A DNA stretch of 41,071 nucleotides from Hyphomonas oceanitis SCH89 (GTDB lineage Bacteria; Pseudomonadota; Alphaproteobacteria; Caulobacterales; Hyphomonadaceae): positions 1 through 41,071 of the forward strand of contig NZ_ARYL01000033.1 in NCBI RefSeq assembly GCF_000685295.1. Direction: 5' to 3'. The position numbers and the translations under genes are program-made. Below the pieces are notes generated by a model, which made no database searches, was not told where the DNA came from, and was given only the letters and a program-made list of their open reading frames with translations. Below are positions 15,885-23,386 of this stretch, piece after piece (positions within the stretch are counted from its first letter, which is position 1; each line of letters starts with the position of its first letter).

Positions 15885-16594
15885 TCGCCATTCTCCTTGG
15901 GACCGTGTCCTCGCTTGTCGTTATTGCGCCTCCTGCAGACGCGTTGTTCGGCGTGGGAGATGTCGTGATCGACCCGACAAATCTTGTCCAGAATATCCTG
16001 ACCGCGACCAACACGCTCGAACAGATCAATAACCAGATCCAGCAGCTCCAGCATGAGGCGCAGATGCTGGTGAATCAGGCCGAAGACCTGAAACGTCTCG
16101 ACTATGCCTCAATCGAACACCTGAAACGCGTACTCGAACGCATCGACACACTGATGCGCGAAGCGGGAGAGGTGACTTATGAAGTCGAAGCGTCCCGGCG
16201 CCAGTATGAAGAAGCCTTCCCGGACTCCTATGAGGACCTCTCAAATGCGGAGATCGTTGTTGAGGCCACCGATCAGTGGCGGATCAGCCGGGACGCCTTC
16301 CGGGCGTCCATCCAGGTCCAGTCCGGGATCGTGACCTCGATTGCGGAGTCCCGCGAGACACTGACGGATCTTGTCGGTGAGAGCCAGGCCGCGACCGGGA
16401 ACCTGTCGGTCGCCCAGGCCGGCAACCAGCTCATTGCCCTCTCGGTCGAGCAACAGATGCAGATGCAGCAATTGATGGCGGCGCAATACCGGATGGTGGC
16501 GCTCGAAGAATCCCGCCGGGCGGCCATCGAGGAACAGGCCCGCATTCGTCACAAACGCTTCCGCGGCGACGGCGTCGCCTACAGGCGGGATTAG
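15869..16594 (+). CDS. trbJ: Conjugal transfer protein TrbJ (VirB5 family)
   Basis: This 241-residue exported protein carries a signal peptide (about 1-27, ending ADA). A coiled-coil region with NNQIQQLQHEAQMLVNQAED and a Gln-rich QQMQMQQLM segment near residue 205 follow. VirB5-like proteins sit at the pilus tip or outer face and help contact the recipient. I chose ATG 15869 because GAAGGAG lies 7-8 nt upstream. It overlaps trbE by 16 nt. trbL begins only 4 nt after its stop, so there is no room for trbK, which usually lies here. Confidence 0.87.
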   Translation: MRRRMIAILLGTVSSLVVIAPPADALFGVGDVVIDPTNLVQNILTATNTLEQINNQIQQLQHEAQMLVNQAEDLKRLDYASIEHLKRVLERIDTLMREAGEVTYEVEASRRQYEEAFPDSYEDLSNAEIVVEATDQWRISRDAFRASIQVQSGIVTSIAESRETLTDLVGESQAATGNLSVAQAGNQLIALSVEQQMQMQQLMAAQYRMVALEESRRAAIEEQARIRHKRFRGDGVAYRRD

Positions 16595-16598
16595 GGCC

Positions 16599-17924
16599 AT
16601 GGAAGACCTCAGCGTCATAGACCAGTTTGTTGCGACCTTCTCGGCTTACATCGATAGCGGGTTCGGTCTCCTGCAGCCGGACGTCGCATTCCTGACAAGC
16701 GCCCTCATCGCGATTGACATCACGCTCGCCGGACTTTTCTGGGCAATGGGCCCCGATACCGACATTGTCGTCAGGTTCTTGAAGAAGGTCCTTTATGTAG
16801 GCGCCTTCGCGCTGATCCTCGGCAATTTTGCCCTTCTCTCGGACGTGGTGTTCACGAGTTTTGCGCAGCTGGGCCTTAACGCCACCGGCGGTACGATCAC
16901 CGCCGACGATATCATGAAACCCGGTTTCGTCGCAGCGACCGGATTCGATGCCGGCCTGCCTCTTCTAGACGAGATCGAGAAGCTCACCGGACCGATCGCC
17001 TTCTTCCAGAACATTGTCATCATCGCGGTCCTGTTCCTCGCCTGGATCATCACGCTCCTCGCCTTCTTCTTCCTCGCGATCCAGCTCTTCGTGACCATCA
17101 TCGAATTCAAGCTGACGACACTGGCCGGGTTCGTGCTGATCCCGTTCGCGCTCTGGAACAAGACCTCGTTCCTCGCCGAAAAAGTGCTCGGCAATGTTAT
17201 CGCGTCGGGCATCAAGCTCATGGTGCTTGCCATCATCGTCGGCATTGGTTCGACCATTTTCTCCTCCATCACATCGACCTTCCAGCCAGACGAGGTGACC
17301 CTTGAACAGGCTGCCTCCGTCATCCTCGGATCGCTCTCGCTTCTGGCCCTCGGCCTGGTCGGACCCGGCATCGCCACAGGCCTCGTATCCGGGGCACCAC
17401 AACTTGGGGCTGGGGCGGCCGTCGGCACCGCCGCCGGTGTGGCGGCCGGAACGGTTGCGGGTGGCAGCCTCGCCAAGGCAGGCATCGGCGCAACAGCCAG
17501 CGGTACGCGCAGCGCTGTTGGCACCGCGGCGTCCATGGCAGGCGGCGCTCGCACAGCCTACCAGATGAATGCGGCCGCTTCTGGCAAGACCGGTGCCGGC
17601 GCAACGATGGCGGGCATGAGCGGTGTCGCGGAAGCAGGTGTTCGCGCGGCAGCGTCTGGCGCGAAAGCCTTTGCCCGGCGGGCATTTGGAACCCCAGGCG
17701 AGCGTCATCAGGCCGGAGCACGCGCAGCGTTCGCGGCGACGGGTGGCACGGGCGCGCCGAACGCCGGTCCAACCAATGGACCGAATTCTTCCCCTGACTG
17801 GGCCAGGCGTATCCGGCGCGATCTGTCGACCCGCGATGCCGGCATGATGGCTGCCTCAGCTGTGCGCGACGGCGACCGGCCGGGCGGTGGCACTTCGATA
17901 CAACTCAGAAATGACGAGGACTGA
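16599..17924 (+). CDS. trbL: Conjugal transfer membrane protein TrbL (VirB6 family)
   Basis: This 441-residue polytopic inner-membrane channel component has five to six hydrophobic segments between about residues 30 and 270, including IVIIAVLFLAWIITLLAFFF. A long low-complexity tail rich in Ala and Gly (about 270-400) ends in polar sequence containing TNGPNSSPDWARR. The tail is typical of TrbL and normally poorly conserved. It follows trbJ by 4 nt and precedes the trbF ATG by 1 nt. Confidence 0.9.
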   Translation: MEDLSVIDQFVATFSAYIDSGFGLLQPDVAFLTSALIAIDITLAGLFWAMGPDTDIVVRFLKKVLYVGAFALILGNFALLSDVVFTSFAQLGLNATGGTITADDIMKPGFVAATGFDAGLPLLDEIEKLTGPIAFFQNIVIIAVLFLAWIITLLAFFFLAIQLFVTIIEFKLTTLAGFVLIPFALWNKTSFLAEKVLGNVIASGIKLMVLAIIVGIGSTIFSSITSTFQPDEVTLEQAASVILGSLSLLALGLVGPGIATGLVSGAPQLGAGAAVGTAAGVAAGTVAGGSLAKAGIGATASGTRSAVGTAASMAGGARTAYQMNAAASGKTGAGATMAGMSGVAEAGVRAAASGAKAFARRAFGTPGERHQAGARAAFAATGGTGAPNAGPTNGPNSSPDWARRIRRDLSTRDAGMMAASAVRDGDRPGGGTSIQLRNDED

Positions 17925-17925
17925 C

Positions 17926-18612
17926 ATGAATCTCTGGAAGCGAAATTCCACCCGCTATGGCGAGACACCGGAACCGGTCACGCCCTACCAGCGCGCCGCG
18001 CAGGCCTGGGACGACAGGATCGGCTCAGCCCGGGTGCAGGCGGCAAACTGGCGGCTGGCCGCACTGGGCAGTCTTGCCCTCTCGTTTGTCCTCGCGGGCG
18101 GCCTTGTCTGGCGCTCCACCCAGTCTTTCGTCACCCCCTATGTGGTCGAACTGACGGGCGAAGGCGCCGTGCGCGCCGTCGGCCCGGCCGACGGGCGCTA
18201 TGAACCGACTGATGCGCAGATCGCGTTCCACCTCGCAGAATTTGTGAAGAACACGCGGTCCATCTCCATCGATCCGGTCGTTGTCAGGCAGAACTGGCTG
18301 ACGGCCTATGCCTATGCGACCGACCGGGCCGCTGCGACGCTGAATGACTATGCCCGCGACAATGATCCTTTTGCCGACCTCGGGCGACGTTCGGTGTCGG
18401 TCGACGTGACGAGCGTCGTGCGCGCGTCCGACGAAAGCTTCACGGTGCGCTGGCGCGAGACTGCCTACCGAAATGGCACCGAGACCGGCCAGTCAAACCA
18501 TACCGGCGTGTTCTCGATCGTCATCGACCCGCCACGCACGGAAGAGGCCCTGCGGGCCAATCCTCTCGGCCTCTACGTCCACGGCCTCAACTGGTCGAAA
18601 GACCACCAATAG
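17926..18612 (+). CDS. trbF: Conjugal transfer protein TrbF (VirB8 family)
   Basis: This 228-residue inner-membrane scaffold protein has a cytoplasmic N-terminus (NPYQ-like VTPYQRAAQAWDDRIGSARV), one membrane segment (about 43-62) and a periplasmic VirB8-like domain. That domain contains VRQNWLTAYAYATDRAA and DNDPFADLG, and ends NPLGLYVHGLNWSKD, a near-invariant TrbF terminus. I chose ATG 17926, preceded by GAGGA and just after the trbL stop; a longer in-frame start at 17887 would overlap trbL. Confidence 0.9.
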   Translation: MNLWKRNSTRYGETPEPVTPYQRAAQAWDDRIGSARVQAANWRLAALGSLALSFVLAGGLVWRSTQSFVTPYVVELTGEGAVRAVGPADGRYEPTDAQIAFHLAEFVKNTRSISIDPVVVRQNWLTAYAYATDRAAATLNDYARDNDPFADLGRRSVSVDVTSVVRASDESFTVRWRETAYRNGTETGQSNHTGVFSIVIDPPRTEEALRANPLGLYVHGLNWSKDHQ

Positions 18613-18624
18613 GAGCACTCCCCC

Positions 18625-19647
18625 ATGAAACGCCTTGCCCTGATCCTCCTCGCCTCAACCGCGCTTACGGCTTGCGAGTCTTTCCCTACCGCCGTCGGTC
18701 CCGACATCACACTCGATGAGCCGGATTATGTCGAAGATCTCTATCTCGCCCCTTACGCGGAAGAGATCAATATCGCCGACGCCGACCTTTCGCCAATGCC
18801 GGTCGCGTACCGTACTTATACACCGACACGTGTCACCGGCGCGATGCCCGGCCAGTTGAAACCAATGCCAACGGAGGCGGATGGGCCATCGCTCCAGCCC
18901 TACCAGGCCATAGAGACGGCAAACGGCAAGGCGGCGGTCGAACCCTCGCTCGACAATTACATGAACGCGATCCAAGTCTATCCCTATAGCGTGGGCGCGC
19001 TCTATCAGGTCTACTGCGCGCCGGAGCAGGTGACCGACATTGTCCTGCAGCCCGGCGAGGAGCTTGTCTCGGTCTCGGCAGGCGACACAGTGCGCTGGGT
19101 GTTGGGCGATACGGTGTCCGGGACGGGCACCGATGCCCAGGCGCATATCCTGATCAAGCCGACACAGGCCGGTCTCAAGACCAACCTCATTATCACGACC
19201 AGCCTGCGGGCCTATCATCTTGAACTCCGTGCGTTCGAAGAAACCTATATGGCGGCCGTGTCCTGGCGCTATGCTGACCAGCAATTAGTGACGCGGGTCG
19301 CGCGGTCGGGCGCGGTGTCCGCTTCAGCGTCTCCCGCCGGGTTGCAGCTGGACCGGCTGAAGTTCAGGTACGATATGGATGGGGATTTCCCGCACTGGCG
19401 GCCGGATCGCGTGTTCGATGATGGCCGCAAGGTCTATATCCAGTTCCCCGCCCGGCTCGACCAGGGCGAGGCCCCGGCCCTCTTCGTAATTGGCCGGGAC
19501 GGCAAGTCTCAGCTGGTCAACTATCGCATGTCCGGCGACTATTATGTCGTCGACCGGCTGTTCGCCCGCGCCGAACTGCGCCTAGGGGAAAAGCGACAGG
19601 ATGTCGTGAGGATTGCGCGCAATGACCTTGGCAGTGCGCAGCCATGA
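18625..19647 (+). CDS. trbG: Conjugal transfer protein TrbG (VirB9 family) with lipoprotein-type signal
   Basis: This 340-residue component of the outer-membrane core complex starts with a lipoprotein-type signal, LALILLASTALTAC, placing the lipidated Cys at residue 17. VirB9 landmarks follow: YPYSVGALYQVYCAPEQVTD, DTVRWVLGD and the C-terminal FDDGRKVYIQFP. Many trb systems put the lipoprotein on trbH; here trbG itself carries a lipobox and trbH is not found. AGGAG precedes the ATG. It overlaps trbI by 4 nt. Confidence 0.9.
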   Translation: MKRLALILLASTALTACESFPTAVGPDITLDEPDYVEDLYLAPYAEEINIADADLSPMPVAYRTYTPTRVTGAMPGQLKPMPTEADGPSLQPYQAIETANGKAAVEPSLDNYMNAIQVYPYSVGALYQVYCAPEQVTDIVLQPGEELVSVSAGDTVRWVLGDTVSGTGTDAQAHILIKPTQAGLKTNLIITTSLRAYHLELRAFEETYMAAVSWRYADQQLVTRVARSGAVSASASPAGLQLDRLKFRYDMDGDFPHWRPDRVFDDGRKVYIQFPARLDQGEAPALFVIGRDGKSQLVNYRMSGDYYVVDRLFARAELRLGEKRQDVVRIARNDLGSAQP

Positions 19648-20903
19648 CAGAGACTGCTTCCCCACCAGCACAGCCGCTCGAAATCCGAGGGCGCCCGCGC
19701 CCGGTCAAACGGTTTTCGAAGCGGGCACTCATGATCCTGCTCGGGACCGGTAGTGCGATTGTACTCGGATCGCTCGCCTTTGCCCTGCAAGGCCCGAAGG
19801 ATGATGCGGCTGGACCCGCGCGCGAACTTTACAATACCGGACACAATCCGGAGGCGGACGGCTTGGCTGCGCTTCCGAAATCCTATGGTGAGATTGCGCC
19901 GGAAGACGATGTGCTCGGGCCACCGCTTCCGGGAGACCTCGGCACGCCGATCCTGAAGGCGCAGCGCGAAGGACGGATGGTATTGCCGGCGGAGGATGCG
20001 CCTGAAGGTGATCCCATGCGTGAGCAATTGGCGGCACTGGAGGCAGAGCTGCGCGCGCGTGAAGCGGCGCTTTCTGATGCAGCGCGTGGGAGTGGGGTGT
20101 TCTTCCAGGTTGGATCGGGAACCGCGGCGAGGAGCATTGGAGAGAGTACTGCCAATCCCTCAGCGGCTTCGGTGAGTTTTCCGGACCTCTCGGCGTTTGC
20201 ACCATCTGCAAACGGCGCATTCGGATCGTCGCTGAGCGAAGATCCCAACCGGCAGGTGCGCAAGCTTGATTTCCTAGGCACCGAGACCGACCCGTCGATC
20301 TACAATCCGCATCGGCTGGAGACACCGGTTTCTCCCTACCAGCTGATGGCGGGCGCGATCATTCCAGCAACCCTGCTGACGGGTGTAAACTCCGATCTTC
20401 CGGGTCAGGTCATCGCGCAGGTGACAAGCCCTGTCTATGACACCGTGACCGGCGAAATCGTGCTCGTGCCGCAGGGCGCGAGACTCATTGGCCGCTATGA
20501 CAGCGTCATCGCGTTCGGCCAGTCCCGCGCACTGCTCGTCTGGAGCCGGATTGTGATGCCGGACGGCACGTCCATCCGGATCGACAATCTCGCCGGTGTC
20601 GATGCGCGTGGGTATGCAGGCCTGGAAGACAAGGTCGACTATCACTCCTGGAAGCTGCTCCAAGGCGTTGCACTCTCCACTCTGCTTGGCGTCGGGTCGG
20701 AACTCGCAAGCGATGACGAGGGAGACATTGCCCAGGCCCTTCGCCGTTCGGCGCAGACAGGCGCCAATGAAGCGGGCCAGGAGATCGTACGCCGCAGTCT
20801 CGACGTCCAGCCCTCGATCACCATCCGGCCCGGCTGGCGGCTCGGCGTGCTCGTCAACAAGGACATCGTTCTGAAACCCTATGAAGGAGGCAAGCGGCCA
20901 TGA
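19644..20903 (+). CDS. trbI: Conjugal transfer protein TrbI (VirB10 family)
   Basis: This 419-residue protein spans inner membrane to outer-membrane core. It has a short cytoplasmic part, one membrane segment (about 29-50), a polar linker with an EQLAALEAELRAREAAL coiled coil, and the VirB10 domain. That domain shows the family string PYQLMAGAIIPATLLTGVNS, then SPVYDTVTGEIVLVPQGARL, and ends IRPGWRLGVLVNKDIVL. All are expected of TrbI. It overlaps trbG by 4 nt and the DUF2274 gene by 4 nt. Confidence 0.92.
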   Translation: MTETASPPAQPLEIRGRPRPVKRFSKRALMILLGTGSAIVLGSLAFALQGPKDDAAGPARELYNTGHNPEADGLAALPKSYGEIAPEDDVLGPPLPGDLGTPILKAQREGRMVLPAEDAPEGDPMREQLAALEAELRAREAALSDAARGSGVFFQVGSGTAARSIGESTANPSAASVSFPDLSAFAPSANGAFGSSLSEDPNRQVRKLDFLGTETDPSIYNPHRLETPVSPYQLMAGAIIPATLLTGVNSDLPGQVIAQVTSPVYDTVTGEIVLVPQGARLIGRYDSVIAFGQSRALLVWSRIVMPDGTSIRIDNLAGVDARGYAGLEDKVDYHSWKLLQGVALSTLLGVGSELASDDEGDIAQALRRSAQTGANEAGQEIVRRSLDVQPSITIRPGWRLGVLVNKDIVLKPYEGGKRP

Positions 20904-21118
20904 GTGAAGTAAGTTTGAAAATCGGGCCGCTGCCGGACCGGACGCCGCAGAAACTCGCCGTCCTAGTCGATCCTGCTTTGGCTACGGAGCTGGAGGACTA
21001 TGCACGCATCCATTCGGAGATTCACGGGGTGGAGGTTCCGGCCTCGGCGCTGGTGCCACTGATGCTGGAAACCTTTCTGGCAAGTGACACCGGATTCCGA
21101 AAGGCAAAGAAATCTTGA
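20900..21118 (+). CDS. DUF2274 domain protein at the end of the trb operon
   Basis: This small 72-residue protein reads LKIGPLPDRTPQKLAVLVDP and then a predicted helix LATELEDYARIHSEIHG. It matches my memory of DUF2274 proteins, which follow trbI in ICEs of this type. The layout resembles a ribbon-helix-helix fold (strand then two helices), so DNA binding is possible but unproved. It overlaps trbI by 4 nt and looks like the last cistron of the transfer operon. Confidence 0.75.
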   Translation: MSEVSLKIGPLPDRTPQKLAVLVDPALATELEDYARIHSEIHGVEVPASALVPLMLETFLASDTGFRKAKKS

Positions 21119-21161
21119 TTGCGGTGTCGCCGGATCAACATCAGATTGTGGAGTATGCCCA

Positions 21162-21410
21162 ATGGCAAAGGGTAAGATTAGTGAAGCCGATTTCACCAGC
21201 GAGACAAGCTGGCTGACACCGAAACAGTGCGCCGACCTTACCGGGTGGACCGTGTCCGGTCTGGAAAAGCGTCGGGTACGCGGACAATGGCCGCCTTTCT
21301 CCGTTCGTGCCGGTCGTCCAAGGTACCCCGGAGATTATATTCGACAGCAATTCGCCGAGGCTGTGGTGACCAACACCGTTCAGGCGTCGACTACCAGCGA
21401 CAAATTTTAG
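21162..21410 (+). CDS. AlpA-like small helix-turn-helix protein
   Basis: This 82-residue basic protein contains SWLTPKQCADLTGWTVSGLE, a helix-turn-helix with the recognition helix near residues 28-40, then KRRVRGQWPPF and GRPRYPGDYIRQQF as the wing. The pattern fits AlpA/MerR-like excisionase and regulator proteins of mobile elements. I chose ATG 21162 with GGAG 9 nt upstream; earlier in-frame starts overlap the DUF2274 gene. Its place near the right end makes it a candidate recombination directionality factor or regulator, which is inference. Confidence 0.65.
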   Translation: MAKGKISEADFTSETSWLTPKQCADLTGWTVSGLEKRRVRGQWPPFSVRAGRPRYPGDYIRQQFAEAVVTNTVQASTTSDKF

Positions 21411-21486
21411 CAGAGGTATGGTCAAAATCACGGCCCGTGTGCTGGCCGCGGTTGAAAGTCTTCTAGTTACCATAAAGCGGTAGGTA

Positions 21487-21519
21487 TTGACTTTTGCCGG
21501 CATTTTTATATTTTGCCGG
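21487..21519 (+). promoter_or_regulatory. Direct repeats and possible promoter before the nucleotidyltransferase gene
   Basis: TTTTGCCGG occurs twice (21492-21500 and 21511-21519), 19 bp apart centre to centre. The second copy ends 3 bp before the ATG at 21523. TTGACT (21487-21492) and TATATT (21507-21512) resemble -35 and -10 boxes, but the 14-bp spacing is short. If used, transcription would start almost at the ATG, giving a near-leaderless mRNA. No Shine-Dalgarno is seen, which fits. The repeats would overlap the promoter as operators. Confidence 0.4.
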
Positions 21520-21522
21520 TAA

Positions 21523-22572
21523 ATGGCCATCCAGGAACTTCCCCTCGTCATCCAGACCAGTTACGCCGAGCTGATAGACCAGCTGCGGCTGGCTGCGGCT
21601 TCCGACTTTCCAGAGGGGTCGACGTTTCGCAAAAGAAGCATTTCCGGAAAGGACTACTGGTACGTACAGGAGCCGACGACACCGCAAGGGCGTCCGCCTG
21701 AACGGTATCTGGGCGCTGACACGCCAGAGCGCCAGACAGCCATCAAAAGTGCGATGAACGCGAAAGCGCATGCCGATACACGCAAGGCCATCCGGCGCTC
21801 ACTCTCGGGCGCAGGCCTGCCTGAGCCAGATGGACTGACGGGAGCCGTGATCGAGGCATTCGCGGAGGCTGGCGTGTTCCGGCTAAGAGGCGTGATTGTC
21901 GGCACAATCGCATTCCAGACCTATTCCGGCCTTCTTGGTGTGAAGCTACCGAACGCCGCCATACGAACCGGTGATGTCGACCTCGCACAAGACTATGGCG
22001 TATCTGTCGCACTCAATGATGCACTTGGCGTCTCACTGATCGACGTCCTGAAGTCGGTCGACCCTGATTTTGCGCCGATCCCTTCCTTGGCAGGACCCAA
22101 CATAGCAACAACATATGCACGCCCCGGAGGATACCGGGTAGACGTCCTTACAACAAATCGTGGGGCAGACCGGGACGCGCCGGTGAACCTTCCCAGCCTC
22201 AGATCCGATGCGCTGCCCTTGCGCTCTCTAGACTTCCTGCTGAGAGACACGGTCGAAGCAGCGATCCTCACGCGCTTCGGGGCACTCGTAAACGTTCCAT
22301 CCCCGGAGCGGTATGCTGTCCACAAACTGATTGTTTCAACCACGCGGAAGGACACTGGCGAGAGTGCCGTGAAGTCCGACAAGGATATTATTCAGGCCGG
22401 CCTTCTCGTCGAAGCGCTCGTTGCCAAACGCCGACAAGACGATCTGATCGCCGCCCTCAACGAGGCCGCCGCGCGAGGACCGGCCTGGCAGGAAAGGCTC
22501 AGCCAGGGCGCTGCACGTCTTGGGAATGAATCACGGGAAATCATTCAAACACTCCTGGAAGCAAACAACTGA
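21523..22572 (+). CDS. GSU2403-type nucleotidyltransferase-fold protein
   Basis: This 349-residue protein has a nucleotidyltransferase core in its middle: RLRGVIVGTIAFQTY (about 121-134), then TGDVDLA with Asp151 and Asp153, and YRVDVLT with Asp207 as the third metal ligand. The N-terminal 100 residues include a KDYWYVQE strand and helical AMNAKAHADTRKAIRRS. The layout agrees with GSU2403-family proteins, which are related to the AbiEii/MNT superfamily. AbiEii enzymes act as toxins by modifying tRNA ends, but no antitoxin partner (AbiEi-like) is next to this one. It is the last gene before the attachment site, a typical place for cargo. A defence role is inferred. Confidence 0.65.
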   Translation: MAIQELPLVIQTSYAELIDQLRLAAASDFPEGSTFRKRSISGKDYWYVQEPTTPQGRPPERYLGADTPERQTAIKSAMNAKAHADTRKAIRRSLSGAGLPEPDGLTGAVIEAFAEAGVFRLRGVIVGTIAFQTYSGLLGVKLPNAAIRTGDVDLAQDYGVSVALNDALGVSLIDVLKSVDPDFAPIPSLAGPNIATTYARPGGYRVDVLTTNRGADRDAPVNLPSLRSDALPLRSLDFLLRDTVEAAILTRFGALVNVPSPERYAVHKLIVSTTRKDTGESAVKSDKDIIQAGLLVEALVAKRRQDDLIAALNEAAARGPAWQERLSQGAARLGNESREIIQTLLEANN

Positions 22573-22810
22573 CCTGCTCTGTCGAAAATTTCGCCTCATG
22601 CGGTGGAATTCATGGAGGGGGGCAATTCAATAGCCTAAAGCACCATAATGGTTGCGCATGGGGCCAAGCCTCGCTATTCCGGCTGCATTGTAACTCAGAC
22701 GGTGGCTTATTGGTGGCTTGGCGTTTGGAGGTATTGCGGCAAGCGGGGTCCAAACCCACTTAATGCATTGTTTTTTCAGGGGTCTTGCGAAAGGCTCGTT
22801 CCACCAACTT
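22573..22810. other. Non-coding right end of the ICE
   Basis: No gene is supported between the nucleotidyltransferase stop and the tRNA-Pro fragment. A small direct repeat, GGTGGCTT (22701-22708 and 22712-22719, 11 bp period), could be an integrase arm-type site, but this is only suggestive. A plus-strand frame running through here into the tRNA fragment is spurious. Confidence 0.5.
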
Positions 22811-22860
22811 TCTGGTTTGGGACCAGAGGGTCGGAGGTTCGAATCCTCTCGCTCCGACCA
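22811..22860 (+). other. Candidate ICE attachment site: 3' half of a tRNA-Pro(UGG) gene
   Basis: The 50 bases start at the anticodon arm TCTGG-TTTGGGA-CCAGA (anticodon TGG). They continue through the T arm GGAGG-TTCGAAT-CCTCT and the acceptor strand CGCTCCG, then A and CCA. The partner acceptor strand (CGGAGCG) and the D arm are absent upstream, so this is not a functional tRNA. ICEs that use tRNA genes leave the full gene at one end and a copy of its 3' part at the other. Everything to the left is mobile-element content and everything to the right is chromosomal, so this is probably the right attachment site. Confidence 0.8.
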
Positions 22861-22889
22861 ATAACTTCTCGACGAAACGAGGCGGTCAT

Positions 22890-23198
22890 ATGGAAGCGCG
22901 GATCTACAGACCCAGCAAAAGCGCCATGACGTCCGGTCGCGGCAATACCAAGGCTTGGGTCCTCGAATTCGTAAAACCCGGTGCACATCGCAGTGCCGAC
23001 CCCGTAATGGGCTGGACCAGCATCGACGACACATCAGGTCAGATCCGCCTCGAATTTGATACCCAGGATGAAGCCGTCGAATATGCGCAGCGCGAAGGCA
23101 TGACATTCCGTGTCGAAGAATCACGTGAGCGCAAACGTCTGGTAAAGACGTACAGCGAGAATTTCGCGTTTGACCGCAAGCAACCCTGGACGCACTAA
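22890..23198 (+). CDS. NDUFS4-like NADH dehydrogenase (complex I) accessory subunit
   Basis: This 102-residue protein belongs to the 'ETC complex I subunit conserved region' family, the bacterial counterpart of mitochondrial NDUFS4, which stabilises the NADH-binding arm of complex I. The family signature is clear: ARIYRPSKSAMTSGRGNTKA, then MGWTSIDDTSGQIRLEFDT, AVEYAQREGM and the terminus YSENFAFDRKQPWTH. I chose ATG 22890, with GAGGCGG just upstream; longer frames run into the tRNA fragment. It begins only 29 bp after the attachment site, so the ICE now lies where its own promoter region or tRNA-Pro neighbour used to be. Confidence 0.88.
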   Translation: MEARIYRPSKSAMTSGRGNTKAWVLEFVKPGAHRSADPVMGWTSIDDTSGQIRLEFDTQDEAVEYAQREGMTFRVEESRERKRLVKTYSENFAFDRKQPWTH

Positions 23199-23214
23199 GG
23201 CGCGTCACTAGCGT

Positions 23215-23291
23215 GGCCCCTTAGCTCAACTGGATAGAGCACCGGACTTCTAATCCGACGGTTGCAGGTTCAAGTCCTGCAGGGGTCACCA
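23215..23291 (+). tRNA. tRNA-Arg (UCU anticodon)
   Basis: The 77 bases fold as a complete tRNA with encoded CCA. The acceptor GGCCCCT pairs with AGGGGTC (one G-T pair). The D stem is GCTC/GAGC. The anticodon loop CTTCTAA carries TCT on a stem whose first pair is mismatched. The T arm is GCAGG-TTCAAGT-CCTGC. The gene follows the NDUFS4-like gene by 16 bp and is intact. Confidence 0.93.
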
Positions 23292-23334
23292 CTGATTCGA
23301 AGTTTAGCGACACACCTCCCCGTCCCCCAACGAA

Positions 23335-23362
23335 AAAGACCGGAGCTTTCGCCCCGGTCTTT
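23335..23362. terminator. Bidirectional rho-independent terminator
   Basis: AAAGACCGG (23335-23343) and CCGGTCTTT (23354-23362) form a perfect 9-bp stem with a 10-nt loop. The A-run on one side and T-run on the other let it serve both tRNA-Arg (plus strand) and the convergent aminotransferase gene (minus strand). Confidence 0.85.
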
Positions 23363-23386
23363 CAGTCGCTTCAAAGCAGATGGCGA

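Noticed and set aside
22811..22860. A functional tRNA-Pro gene
   Set aside because: The matching 5' acceptor strand and D arm are absent upstream, so only the 3' half is present.
1..22860. Integrase or transposase within the ICE portion
   Set aside because: No tyrosine or serine recombinase or transposase motifs were found; the integrase is presumed to be left of the window.
22648..22929. Plus-strand frame of 93 codons running through the tRNA-Pro fragment into the NDUFS4-like gene
   Set aside because: It reads through the tRNA T arm and acceptor (giving the familiar false GSEVRILS-type peptide) and conflicts with the well-supported NDUFS4-like frame.
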